Part shown: positions 5,403 to 12,054 of the stretch, in pieces
Numbering within the stretch: the first letter of the stretch is position 1
Layout: each line of letters begins with the position of its first letter
Source of the DNA: Bryobacterales bacterium
GTDB taxonomy: Bacteria; Acidobacteriota; Terriglobia; Bryobacterales; Bryobacteraceae
Length of the DNA: 12,054 bases
Reading direction: 5' to 3'
Assembly: GCA_003487005.1 (NCBI GenBank)
Contig: DNFG01000214.1
Coordinates: forward strand, 1-12,054
The notes under the pieces: generated by a model
What the model was told of the DNA's origin: nothing
Database searches by the model: none
Seen by the model: only the letters and a program-made list of their open reading frames with translations
Position numbers and translations under genes: made by a program

Positions 5403-7345
5403 GAGTCCTGCTGGGCGGGCTGCTGCTGTGCGTGACGCTGGCTGGGGCGGAGTATGACGTGGTGGTGTACGGGGGGACGCCGGGCGGGGTAGCGGCGGCG
5501 ATCAGCGCGGCGAGGTTGGGGCGGAGCGTGGCGCTGGTGGAATACCACAGGCATTTGGGGGGAATGACGACGAGCGGGCTGGGCAAGTCGGACATCGAGA
5601 CGCGCGAGGCGATCGGGGGGCTGTTTTACGAGTTCACGCGCCGGGTGCATGGGCATTACGTGGAGATGAATGGGCCGCAGTCGGCGAACGTGAAACTGGC
5701 GCGGGACGGGTATTACTACGAGCCATCGGTGGCGCAGCGGGTGATGGATGGGATGGTTGCGGCGGAGGGGAAGATCCGGGTGATGACGCACCACCGGCTG
5801 ATGGAGGCCGTCCGGTCCGGGCAGCGACTGACGGCGATCCGGGTGCGCAACCGGGGGAGCGGCGAGATGGTGGAGTTGCGGGGCGGGGTGTTCATCGACG
5901 GGACGTACGAAGGGGACCTCGCGGCCTTCGCCGGGGCGCGGTACCGGGTGGGCCGCGAGAGCCGGGCGGAATTCAATGAACTGCATGCGGGGGTGGTGTA
6001 TCAGGATTACGAGACGCGGGCATTCCTTCCGGGGACGACCGGCGAGGGAGATGAGCGGATTCCGGCGTACACGTTCCGGCTGTGCCTGACGACGGATCCG
6101 GACAACAGCCGGGTGCTGAGCGGACCGCCGGCCGATTACGATCGAGCGAACTACCTGGGGTATCTGGACGACTGGCGATCGGGGCGGTTCGCGCCGCCGA
6201 AGGTGATGAAGGAGGGTGTCGGGTACTACGCTCCAACGTTCAACACGGTGGTGCGGGCGATCTCCATGGCGGAACTGCCGAACCGGAAGCTGGACGTGAA
6301 CATGAACCCCCGGGCGCTGGGGTTTCCTTTCGCGGGGATCAACCACGGATACCCGGAAGCGGACTGGGAGGAGCGGGAGCGGATCACGGCGCGGATCCGG
6401 AACCTGACCTTGGGGCTGCTCTATTTTCTGCAGAACGATTCCGAGATACCGCCGGATCATCGCAGGCTGGCGAACCAGTTTCATCTGGCGAAGGATGAAT
6501 TCAAGGATAACGACAATTTTCCATGGCAATTGTACGTGCGGGAGGCGCGGCGGCTGGTGGGGCTGTATACGCTGACGGAGAATGACACGATTGTGGGGCC
6601 GGGTCTGGGGCGGACGCGGGTCCACGCGGACAGTATCGCGGCGGGTGAGTTTCCGGTGGACAGTTTTCCGGTGCGAGGCCGGGAGGCGGGGCACGATGTC
6701 GCGCTCGAAGGCTACATATTCATGCTCGATAACCTGACACGGCCGTACCAGATCCCGTACCGGGTGATGGTGCCGGAGCGAGTGGATGGGCTGCTGGCGC
6801 CGGTGGCGGCGTCGACGACGCATGTGGCGTTTTCGACTGTGCGGCTGGAGCCGACCTGGATGGCGATGGGCGAGGCCGCGGGAGCGGCGGCGCATCTGGC
6901 GTTGGCTGGGGGCGTGGAGCCGAGGGGGGTGAACGTAAACCGGCTGCAACGGCTGTTATTGCGAGGCGACCATGTGATCACGTACTTCTCGGACATTGAC
7001 CGCAAGCATCGGGCGTATGCCGCGCTGCAGTATTTCGGCAGCAAGGGGTTTTTCAAGGACTACCGGGCGCGAGCGGATGAGGCGGTGGATGCGACAACGG
7101 CGCGGGAGTGGTGGAGACTGGCGACGGGACGGGCAGCGCGAGGCGAGGCGGCGGAGATCACGAAGGGGGTGGTCCGGGGCTGGCTGAAAGCGGACGGCCT
7201 TGAGGTGGAGGACAGCGAGTGGATCAGCCAGCCTCGGGACAGCGTGACGCGAGGGGAACTCTGCCGGTTGCTGTATCTGGCAACGGAGGCGGGTCAAGGC
7301 GAAAATGGGCCGGTGCGACCGGCCGGAAATGGCGGCGGAGGCTAA
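5399..7345 (+). CDS. Secreted FAD-dependent oxidoreductase (FAD_oxidored, PF12831-like)
   Basis: A 648-residue flavoprotein. A Sec-type signal peptide without twin arginines (1-17, cleavage AGA|E) is followed at once by a Rossmann FAD-binding fold: YDVVVYGGTPGG (19-30; the middle glycine of GxGxxG is Thr, as is usual in this family), the ribose-binding acid E48, and LGGM (53-56). The conserved C-terminal FAD region follows at about 457-505 (GLLAPVAASTTHVAFSTVR, then MAMGEAAGAAAHLA). The last 110 residues are helical with a TRGELCRLLYLA motif faintly like an S-layer-homology repeat, and end in a Gly-rich tail. Relatives are often annotated as 'xanthan lyase' or simply FAD-dependent oxidoreductase, with substrates mostly unknown. 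The start overlaps the stop of paralogue B (ATGA, 4 nt), so it is translationally coupled to two exported glycan-type propellers. An oxidation step on a carbohydrate or glycoconjugate in the periplasm is plausible but inferred. Confidence 0.88.
   Translation: MRVLLGGLLLCVTLAGAEYDVVVYGGTPGGVAAAISAARLGRSVALVEYHRHLGGMTTSGLGKSDIETREAIGGLFYEFTRRVHGHYVEMNGPQSANVKLARDGYYYEPSVAQRVMDGMVAAEGKIRVMTHHRLMEAVRSGQRLTAIRVRNRGSGEMVELRGGVFIDGTYEGDLAAFAGARYRVGRESRAEFNELHAGVVYQDYETRAFLPGTTGEGDERIPAYTFRLCLTTDPDNSRVLSGPPADYDRANYLGYLDDWRSGRFAPPKVMKEGVGYYAPTFNTVVRAISMAELPNRKLDVNMNPRALGFPFAGINHGYPEADWEERERITARIRNLTLGLLYFLQNDSEIPPDHRRLANQFHLAKDEFKDNDNFPWQLYVREARRLVGLYTLTENDTIVGPGLGRTRVHADSIAAGEFPVDSFPVRGREAGHDVALEGYIFMLDNLTRPYQIPYRVMVPERVDGLLAPVAASTTHVAFSTVRLEPTWMAMGEAAGAAAHLALAGGVEPRGVNVNRLQRLLLRGDHVITYFSDIDRKHRAYAALQYFGSKGFFKDYRARADEAVDATTAREWWRLATGRAARGEAAEITKGVVRGWLKADGLEVEDSEWISQPRDSVTRGELCRLLYLATEAGQGENGPVRPAGNGGGG
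7301..7324 (-). terminator. Weak candidate intrinsic terminator of the tad transcript
   Basis: A 7-bp all-paired stem, GGCCGGT / ACCGGCC, with a GCG loop (7308-7324). On the minus strand it is followed by CATTTTC, a short T run. It lies 35 nt past the stop of the last minus-strand gene but inside the 3' end of the convergent flavoprotein gene. The T run is only four bases, so termination may be inefficient or the hairpin may be chance. Confidence 0.3.
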
Positions 7346-7358
7346 GGGGGCGCTCCGG

Positions 7359-7463
7359 CTATTTCCACTGTTTGAGCTTGCGTGCGCGGCGGCGGCGGTA
7401 CCAAAGCACGAAGAGCACGATGATGGCGAGGATCAGGCCGGTGTTAATCAATTGGTCGTTCAT
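7359..7463 (-). CDS. 34-residue single-helix membrane microprotein at the end of the tad operon
   Basis: The ATG at 7463 opens a 34-codon frame ending in TAG. A textbook SD, AAAGGAG, lies 6 nt upstream, which is as good as any RBS in the window. The peptide starts MNDQLINT, followed by one strongly hydrophobic helix (about residues 9-22, ending LFVLWY), then a very basic tail with four consecutive arginines and more Arg/Lys, ending KQWK. By the positive-inside rule the N-terminus faces out and the tail lies in the cytoplasm. It begins 21 nt after the tadC stop and is probably cotranscribed with the tad genes. No family recognised. It may be an assembly or regulatory peptide for the inner-membrane platform, but that is only inferred from position. 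Confidence 0.65.
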   Translation of the reverse strand: MNDQLINTGLILAIIVLFVLWYRRRRARKLKQWK

Positions 7464-7469
7464 GAAAGA

Positions 7470-7476
7470 CTCCTTT
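7470..7476 (-). promoter_or_regulatory. Strong ribosome binding site of the 34-codon gene
   Basis: AAAGGAG on the minus strand, six bases before the ATG at 7463. It is the main argument that the very short frame is translated. Confidence 0.65.
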
Positions 7477-7484
7477 CGTGGGGG

Positions 7485-8435
7485 TTAGCGCTTGCTCAAT
7501 GAGCCCAATGCCTGGAGGATCTGGATGAAGGCGGGAGCCAGCACCAGAATGAGGATGGCGGGGAGGATGAAGAAGAAGATGGGGAAGATGAGTTTAACGA
7601 CGAGTTTTCCGGCTTTTTCCTGGGCGCGCTGCTTGCGGTTGACGCGCATGAAGTCGGCGTGGGTGCGGAGGGCATCGGCGACGGAGGTGCCGAAGCGATC
7701 GGTTTGAATGAGGATGGCTACGAGTTTGGAGATTTCGGGTTCGCGGGTTCGCTCGGCGAGGTTTTTGAGGGCCTGCATCCGGCGTTCACCGGCGCGCATT
7801 TCGACGGAGATGAGGCGGAGTTCCTGGCAGAGTTCGGGGTGGGTGATTTCGAGTTCCTCGCTGACAAGCCGGATGGCCTGATCGAGGCCGATGCCCGCTT
7901 CGACGCAGACGACCATCATGTCGAGGGCGTCGGGGAGGGCAAAGCGGAGGGCCTCCTGGTAGCGGGGCATGATGATTTCCTCGAGGACGAGGAGGGGGAG
8001 CCAGTAGCCGGCGAGAGCGGAGCCGGCGATGAGGAGGAGGTCGGCGGGGAGGAGCCAGTTGGTGACGGTGGTGGCGGCGGCGGCGAGGGCCATGAGCAGG
8101 GCAGCGGAGACGACGCGGATGGCGAGAAAGACGGGAAGAGCGGATTCGTGGCGGAAACCGGAGGAGAGGAGCATGCGCCGGGTGACGGAGGCCTCTTCGG
8201 GGTTGATGGAGATCTTCTCGCCGAGCCACTGGAGGGACTGGCGGATGCGGAAATTGGGGATCTGGGGGACGGCGCCGGGACCGAAGCCGCCGGAGGCGGC
8301 ATCGCGCAGGCCGGGTGGGGGAGCGTGAAGTTTTTCGAGGACGCCGGCGGGACGCGAATACGTTCTGTACCCGAAGGCGGCGACGGTGATCAGGACGAAC
8401 ACGAACACGGCGGCGGTGATCACATGAAGTTCCAT
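7485..8435 (-). CDS. tadC: Tad inner-membrane platform protein TadC (type II secretion F family)
   Basis: A 316-residue polytopic membrane protein, a normal TadC length. It has an N-terminal helix (5-23), two central helices (100-122, 130-152), a cytoplasmic T2SSF domain (about 165-285, opening LPDALDMMVVCVEAGIGLDQA) and a strongly hydrophobic C-terminal helix (282-308, FPIFFFILPAILILVLAPAF). With TadB it should form the inner-membrane platform on which the ATPase drives pilus assembly. The ATG at 8435 follows the tadB stop by 2 nt and has AAGG 7 nt upstream. It is the third gene pair in a tightly packed operon and is followed by the microprotein gene. Confidence 0.92.
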   Translation of the reverse strand: MELHVITAAVFVFVLITVAAFGYRTYSRPAGVLEKLHAPPPGLRDAASGGFGPGAVPQIPNFRIRQSLQWLGEKISINPEEASVTRRMLLSSGFRHESALPVFLAIRVVSAALLMALAAAATTVTNWLLPADLLLIAGSALAGYWLPLLVLEEIIMPRYQEALRFALPDALDMMVVCVEAGIGLDQAIRLVSEELEITHPELCQELRLISVEMRAGERRMQALKNLAERTREPEISKLVAILIQTDRFGTSVADALRTHADFMRVNRKQRAQEKAGKLVVKLIFPIFFFILPAILILVLAPAFIQILQALGSLSKR

Positions 8436-8437
8436 GA

Positions 8438-9424
8438 CTATACCTTGAACCTGATCATTTTGCGGATGATGAGGTATCCGATCACCTGAGAGACGATCAT
8501 CCAGATGCCGAGGAGGCGTCCGGTGGGATGCTCGACGAAGACGGCCATCTGTTCGGGGGCGTTCTGGAGCATAAAGACGATGAGACAAAGGGGAATCAGG
8601 GTGAGGACCATGGCCGTCATGCGGCCGTGAGCCGTGGCGACGCGGACCTGGCCTTTGAGGATCATGCGTTCGCGGATGTTTTTGCCGAGGCCGGTGAGGA
8701 TTTCGCTCAGATTGCCGCCGGTTTCGCGCTGGAGCAAGATGGCGGAGACGAGGAAGCGGACATCGACGAGGGGGACGCGGGCGATGAGTTCGCGCAGGAC
8801 GGTGTCGAGGCCGCCGCCAAGGCTCAATTGCATGTGAACCTTTCTGAATTCGGTGCGGATGGGTTCTGGGCCTTCGGCGGCGAGGAGTTCCAGGGAGGTA
8901 CTGAGGGCGTGCCCGGCGCGGATGGCGCGAGCGATGAAGTCGACGGCTTCCGGCAACTGCGCTTCGAGGGTCCGGATTCGTTGACTGCGTTTGTACTCCA
9001 TGACAATCCAGGGAGTGGTGCAAGCGAGCAGGGAGTAGAAGATCATGCTGGGTACCCTGGCGCCGGCGAGCGGGATGAGGAGGCCGAGAAAGAGGCCGAG
9101 GCAGAGCATGGCGAGGATGTTGGAGAGGAAGGTGTAGACGGACCAGTCCATTCCTGCACTCTCGAGCCGGACCTGGAGGGCGCGGACGGGGCGGAAGGCG
9201 CCGAAGGCTCCGAGGGACTTGCCGAGGTCCTCGACAAAGATGGGCCGGACGGATTCGCGGACCCGGGGATTCTCCGGGAGCCGCCGGTTGAGTTGATCGA
9301 GGCGGCTGCTGCGTTCGGTGCGGCCAATGAGCCAGAGGCCGGAGCCGACGGTGGCGAGAGCGGCGACGCAGGCGGCGCCGGCGATGATGAGGAGTTCGCC
9401 GGGATTCATATCGGGGATGGTCAT
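8438..9424 (-). CDS. tadB: Tad inner-membrane platform protein TadB (type II secretion F family)
   Basis: A 328-residue membrane protein. Predicted helices lie at about 12-33, 97-117, 123-143, 268-288 and 303-321. The T2SSF domain (about 155-285) starts with LPEAVDFIARAIRAGHALSTSLE and holds the family's LQRETGGNLSEIL block at 231-243. TadB is the partner of TadC in the pilus motor platform. The start at 9424 is set by GGAG 6 nt upstream and by an ATGA overlap with the stop of the ATPase gene. A second in-frame ATG at 9409 is possible. The longer open frame upstream of 9424 is only the out-of-frame shadow of cpaF. Confidence 0.92.
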   Translation of the reverse strand: MTIPDMNPGELLIIAGAACVAALATVGSGLWLIGRTERSSRLDQLNRRLPENPRVRESVRPIFVEDLGKSLGAFGAFRPVRALQVRLESAGMDWSVYTFLSNILAMLCLGLFLGLLIPLAGARVPSMIFYSLLACTTPWIVMEYKRSQRIRTLEAQLPEAVDFIARAIRAGHALSTSLELLAAEGPEPIRTEFRKVHMQLSLGGGLDTVLRELIARVPLVDVRFLVSAILLQRETGGNLSEILTGLGKNIRERMILKGQVRVATAHGRMTAMVLTLIPLCLIVFMLQNAPEQMAVFVEHPTGRLLGIWMIVSQVIGYLIIRKMIRFKV

Positions 9425-10791
9425 GAGATCTCCACGACGGTCTGGAAGAGGTCGGGCGGGAGGACAAAGCCGGCGGTGCGGAGTTTGTCGTAGAACCGGG
9501 GACGGATTCCGGTGGCCCGAAACTGGCCCTGCACGCGCCCGTCGGGACCGATACCGACCTTCTCGAACAGGAAGAGGTCCTGGGTGGTGATGACATCGCG
9601 CTCCATGCCGACGCACTCGGTGAGGTGGGTGACGTGGCGGGTGCCATCGGAGAAGCGCGAGATGTGAACGAAGAGATCGACGGCGGAGGCGATCTGCTGG
9701 CGGATGGACTGCATGCTCATGTTGGCATTGGCCATGCCCATCATGACTTCGAGCCGGGAGATGGCATCGCGGGGGCTGTTGCAGTGGACGGTGGTGAGGG
9801 AGCCATCATGGCCGGTATTCATGGCCTGGAGCATATCGAGGGCTTCCTCGCCGCGGACCTCGCCGACGATAATGCGGTCGGGGCGCATGCGGAGAGCATT
9901 GATGACGAGCTGGCGGATATGGACGGCGCCGCGGCCTTCGACGTTGGGGGGGCGAGTTTCCATGCGGGCGATGTGAATCTGCTGGAGCTGGAGTTCGGCG
10001 GCGTCTTCGATAGTGACGATACGTTCGGTTTCGGGGATGTAAGAAGAGAGGGCATTGAGGAGGGTGGTTTTGCCCGTGCCGGTGCCGCCGGAGATGACGA
10101 TATTCAGGCGGGCGCCGACGGCGGCGTGGAGGAGCTTGAGCATTCCCTCGGTGAGGGTGAGGTTGTTGACGAGGGATTGGGTGCTGAGGGGGCTGCGGCC
10201 GAAGCGGCGAATGGAGAGGCAGGGGCCGTCAACGGCAACGGGGGGGATGACGGCATTGACGCGGGAGCCGTCGGGGAGGCGGGCATCGACCATGGGCGAG
10301 CTTTCGTCGATGCGACGACCGACGCGAGAGACGATCTTCTCGATAATGCGCAAGAGGTGGGCGTTGTCCTTGAACTCGACGGGGGTGCGGGAGAGACGGC
10401 CGTGTCTTTCGATGTAGACGAGTTTGGGGGTGGTGACGAGGATATCGGCGATGGAGTAGTCGCTGAGGAGGGGTTCGAGCGGGCCGAGGCCGAAGACTTC
10501 GTCGAGGACCTCGTCGACGACGCGGTCCTTTTCGGTGAGGGAGAGGGGGGTGGCCTCTTCGTCGACGAGGCGTTGCACGGCGATACGGATTTCGCCACGG
10601 ACCTGCGACTCCGGCAGAACCGCGACGGCTTCGAGGTTGATCCGGTGGAGGAGGCTGCGGTGGAGGCTGAATTTGAGTTCCTGGTACTCGGGGCTGGAGG
10701 CCTGGCGGCTGAAGAGCCGGGTGACCCAGGGGGCATCGTTTTTGGGAGGGGGATGGGGGGCGGATTCAAAGCTGGACTGGACGTTGGCCAT
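9421..10791 (-). CDS. cpaF: Tad pilus assembly/secretion ATPase CpaF/TadA (VirB11-like)
   Basis: A 456-residue cytoplasmic hexameric-type secretion ATPase. Visible motifs: N-terminal region with GLGPLEPLL and ADILV (101-119), Walker [10 protein letters not shown] (235-243), the acidic box around IEDAAELQL (261-269), Walker B region [13 protein letters not shown] (307-319) and His box [10 protein letters not shown] (327-336). The protein powers extension and retraction of Flp pili through TadB and TadC. Its start at 10791 has AAGGAGGAG just upstream, overlapping the stop codon of cpaE. The product is of full family length and all motifs look intact. It could be called tadA instead of cpaF. Confidence 0.96.
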   Translation of the reverse strand: MANVQSSFESAPHPPPKNDAPWVTRLFSRQASSPEYQELKFSLHRSLLHRINLEAVAVLPESQVRGEIRIAVQRLVDEEATPLSLTEKDRVVDEVLDEVFGLGPLEPLLSDYSIADILVTTPKLVYIERHGRLSRTPVEFKDNAHLLRIIEKIVSRVGRRIDESSPMVDARLPDGSRVNAVIPPVAVDGPCLSIRRFGRSPLSTQSLVNNLTLTEGMLKLLHAAVGARLNIVISGGTGTGKTTLLNALSSYIPETERIVTIEDAAELQLQQIHIARMETRPPNVEGRGAVHIRQLVINALRMRPDRIIVGEVRGEEALDMLQAMNTGHDGSLTTVHCNSPRDAISRLEVMMGMANANMSMQSIRQQIASAVDLFVHISRFSDGTRHVTHLTECVGMERDVITTQDLFLFEKVGIGPDGRVQGQFRATGIRPRFYDKLRTAGFVLPPDLFQTVVEIS

Positions 10792-10800
10792 GGTATTGTC

Positions 10801-10809
10801 TCCTCCTTA
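10801..10809 (-). promoter_or_regulatory. Ribosome binding site of cpaF overlapping the cpaE stop
   Basis: TAAGGAGGA on the minus strand: the cpaE stop TAA runs straight into a near-perfect anti-16S sequence, about 9 nt from the cpaF ATG. The arrangement suggests coupled translation and high CpaF output. Confidence 0.75.
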
Positions 10810-11979
10810 CAGGCCGAAGAGGTTGAACTTTTTCCGTGGTTCGGGGGTGGTGAGGCCGGTGAGGCGTTGGGTGAGTTCCTTGATGGCATTTCGGACGCGG
10901 TGGCCCTCGGGCAGGAGGCGGCCATGGGCGTAGGCCTGTTCGAGGGAGCCGTAGTCGTTGGGGATGGCGGCGAAGACGGGGATGCCGAGCACGCTCTCGA
11001 CGTCTTCGAGAGAGATGCCGTTGCGCCGGGCGACCCGGTTCACGACAAGTCTGATCTTGTCTGCGGGGACACCGGATTCGTGGATAAAGCGGAGCATGAG
11101 TTTGGCGAGCTGGAGGGCGGGGACTTCCTGGGTAACGACAAGGATGAGGGTGTCGAGTTCCTCGATTTCGCTCAAGGCGACAGCATCGAGGCCCTGGCCG
11201 AGGTCGGCGACAGTCCAGTCATACTGGGAGCGGATGAAGTGCAGGACGCGTCTGAGTTCACGGTCGGCGGGGGACCGCTGGGGGACTTCGAGAGGGGTGG
11301 AGGCGATGACTTCGAGACCGTCGTAACCGTTGGAGACGAGGCCGCGCCAGAAGCTGGGATCGAGGCGTTGGAGGTTATTGGCGGCATCGAGGAGGGAATA
11401 GCGGGATTTGGACTGCATGAGGAAGCGGACGAGGCCGCAGTGAAAATCCAGATCAGCGAGGAGGGTGCCGTGCTGGGTGTGGTGGGCGATTTCGAGGGCG
11501 GTGTGGCAAGCCAGGGTGGTGGCGCCGCAGCCGCCCTTGACGGAGAGCACTCCGATGAGTTTGCCGCGGCGGGATTTGGCCTGGGCGCCGGCGAGATGTT
11601 CGTCACGGCGGCGGGACACGCGGGCGAGTGCGTCCTTGAGGGAATCGCCGAGCGGGGGGTAGAGATACTCCATGGCGCCGGCGCGGAGGGCGTCGAGGAT
11701 GTCGTCGGGGCTGGGCCGGGAGCGGACGACGACGACTTCGCAATCGACTCCGGTGGAGCGGAGGTCGCGGACAAAGTCGGAGAGGGCGATGGGCAGTGTG
11801 GAGGGTTCGAGAAGGAGAGTTTCGGGGGCGAACTTTTCGATTTTTTCGAGAAGGGACCACGGGTCGGGAACGCCCTGGAGTTCGAAGACGACCTGAACGG
11901 GCAGAGCCGCAAGACTTGCCTGGACCTCCTGCCAGAGGGCTGAATCCGAGAGGACAATGCCTATTTTGGCGGGATACAT
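10807..11979 (-). CDS. cpaE: Tad localisation ATPase CpaE/TadZ (pseudo-receiver plus ParA-like domain)
   Basis: A 390-residue protein. Residues 4-120 form a receiver-like domain in which the phospho-acceptor position appears to be Glu (LLLEPS, E58), so it is probably not phosphorylated. Residues 139-375 are a MinD/ParA-type ATPase with deviant Walker A KGGCGATT (148-155) and ADLDFH (175-180). CpaE/TadZ proteins sit at the pole or membrane and recruit the Tad machinery. The start at 11979 (MYPAKIGIVL) is supported by GAGGAAG about 6 nt upstream. The open frame continues to 12051, but that extension runs into adapter sequence and is rejected. Upstream tad genes (pilin, cpaB, secretin) would be expected beyond the contig end. 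Confidence 0.92.
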   Translation of the reverse strand: MYPAKIGIVLSDSALWQEVQASLAALPVQVVFELQGVPDPWSLLEKIEKFAPETLLLEPSTLPIALSDFVRDLRSTGVDCEVVVVRSRPSPDDILDALRAGAMEYLYPPLGDSLKDALARVSRRRDEHLAGAQAKSRRGKLIGVLSVKGGCGATTLACHTALEIAHHTQHGTLLADLDFHCGLVRFLMQSKSRYSLLDAANNLQRLDPSFWRGLVSNGYDGLEVIASTPLEVPQRSPADRELRRVLHFIRSQYDWTVADLGQGLDAVALSEIEELDTLILVVTQEVPALQLAKLMLRFIHESGVPADKIRLVVNRVARRNGISLEDVESVLGIPVFAAIPNDYGSLEQAYAHGRLLPEGHRVRNAIKELTQRLTGLTTPEPRKKFNLFGL

Positions 11980-12013
11980 TGGTTCTTCCTCACGGTCTGG
12001 ACCGGTCACTGCA

Positions 12014-12034
12014 TCCGGTCGGGGGCCGACCGGA
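12014..12034. repeat. Perfect 9-bp hairpin at the contig end
   Basis: TCCGGTCGG, a GGG loop, then CCGACCGGA. It lies 35 nt upstream of cpaE and 2 nt from the adapter match. No T run follows on either strand, so it is not a standard intrinsic terminator. It could be an RNA structure in the leader of cpaE, or the reason coverage and assembly stopped here. Confidence 0.6.
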
Positions 12035-12036
12035 AT

Positions 12037-12054
12037 AGATCGGAAGAGCAAACG
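12037..12054 (+). other. Illumina TruSeq adapter remnant (not genomic)
   Basis: The last 18 bases begin AGATCGGAAGAGCA and end AACG. The TruSeq read-1 3' adapter begins AGATCGGAAGAGCACACG, so 17 of 18 positions agree. The orientation is that expected for read-through at the right-hand end of a contig. The bases should be trimmed; any reading frame starting at 12051 is an artefact. Confidence 0.93.

Noticed and set aside
5333..6949. 538-codon minus-strand frame
   Set aside because: It is antisense to the FAD oxidoreductase, rich in Arg/Pro/His, has no motif, and crosses the paralogue B to flavoenzyme junction.
9421..9424. Short overlaps between genes as possible frameshifts or fusions
   Set aside because: Each partner is of full family length with its own start and RBS, so the overlaps reflect translational coupling.
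8436..9647. N-terminal extension of tadC up to 9647 and of tadB up to 9616
   Set aside because: Stop-free continuation in the wrong frame of the upstream gene. The SD sites and the ATGA or close junctions place the starts at 8435 and 9424.
9625..11943. 772-codon open frame on the plus strand
   Set aside because: It lies antisense to cpaF and cpaE, which have intact family motifs. The translation is a low-complexity Asp/Glu/Gly/Ala mix with no recognisable domain, as expected from codon bias in the opposite strand.

Overview
The window is one end of a contig from a high-GC bacterium. The gene mix suggests an Acidobacteriota member, possibly of the Solibacter/Bryobacter type: a Hanks-type Ser/Thr kinase, an MFS transporter fused to HEAT repeats, a Tad secretion locus, and exported propeller and flavin enzymes. 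This taxonomic guess is inference; no rRNA or marker gene is present. No rRNA, tRNA, CRISPR array, insertion sequence or phage gene was seen. Every gap between genes is shorter than 300 bases.

Left part, minus strand (1-2926): a C-terminally truncated membrane transporter of the MFS / nucleotide-transporter-like superfamily carrying HEAT-like repeats runs off the left edge. Upstream of it is a complete 347-residue Ser/Thr kinase with an intact catalytic core, one C-terminal membrane helix and no sensor domain. Its sigma-70-like promoter (TTGACA, 17 nt, AATGAT) fixes the start codon at 2854.

Centre, plus strand (3124-7345): three translationally coupled genes for exported proteins. Two are tandem paralogues of a sialidase-like (BNR/Asp-box) beta-propeller, one with an ordinary signal peptide and the other with a lipoprotein-type signal. 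The third is a secreted FAD-dependent oxidoreductase. The junctions are TAATG and ATGA overlaps, so the three very likely act together, probably on an extracellular glycan or glycoconjugate. The substrate is unknown. This is the best candidate for an undescribed system here.

Right part, minus strand (7359-11979): cytoplasmic and inner-membrane core genes of a Tad (tight adherence, type IVc pilus) system in the order cpaE/tadZ, cpaF/tadA, tadB, tadC. They are followed by a previously uncalled 34-codon single-helix membrane microprotein with a strong Shine-Dalgarno sequence. The pilin, secretin and other tad genes must lie beyond the right edge.

The last 18 bases match the Illumina TruSeq adapter at 17 of 18 positions and are preceded by a perfect 9-bp hairpin, so the right edge is an assembly artefact and not genome. 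The plus strand looks G-rich throughout, whichever strand is coding. This produces very long but spurious antisense reading frames opposite the minus-strand genes.
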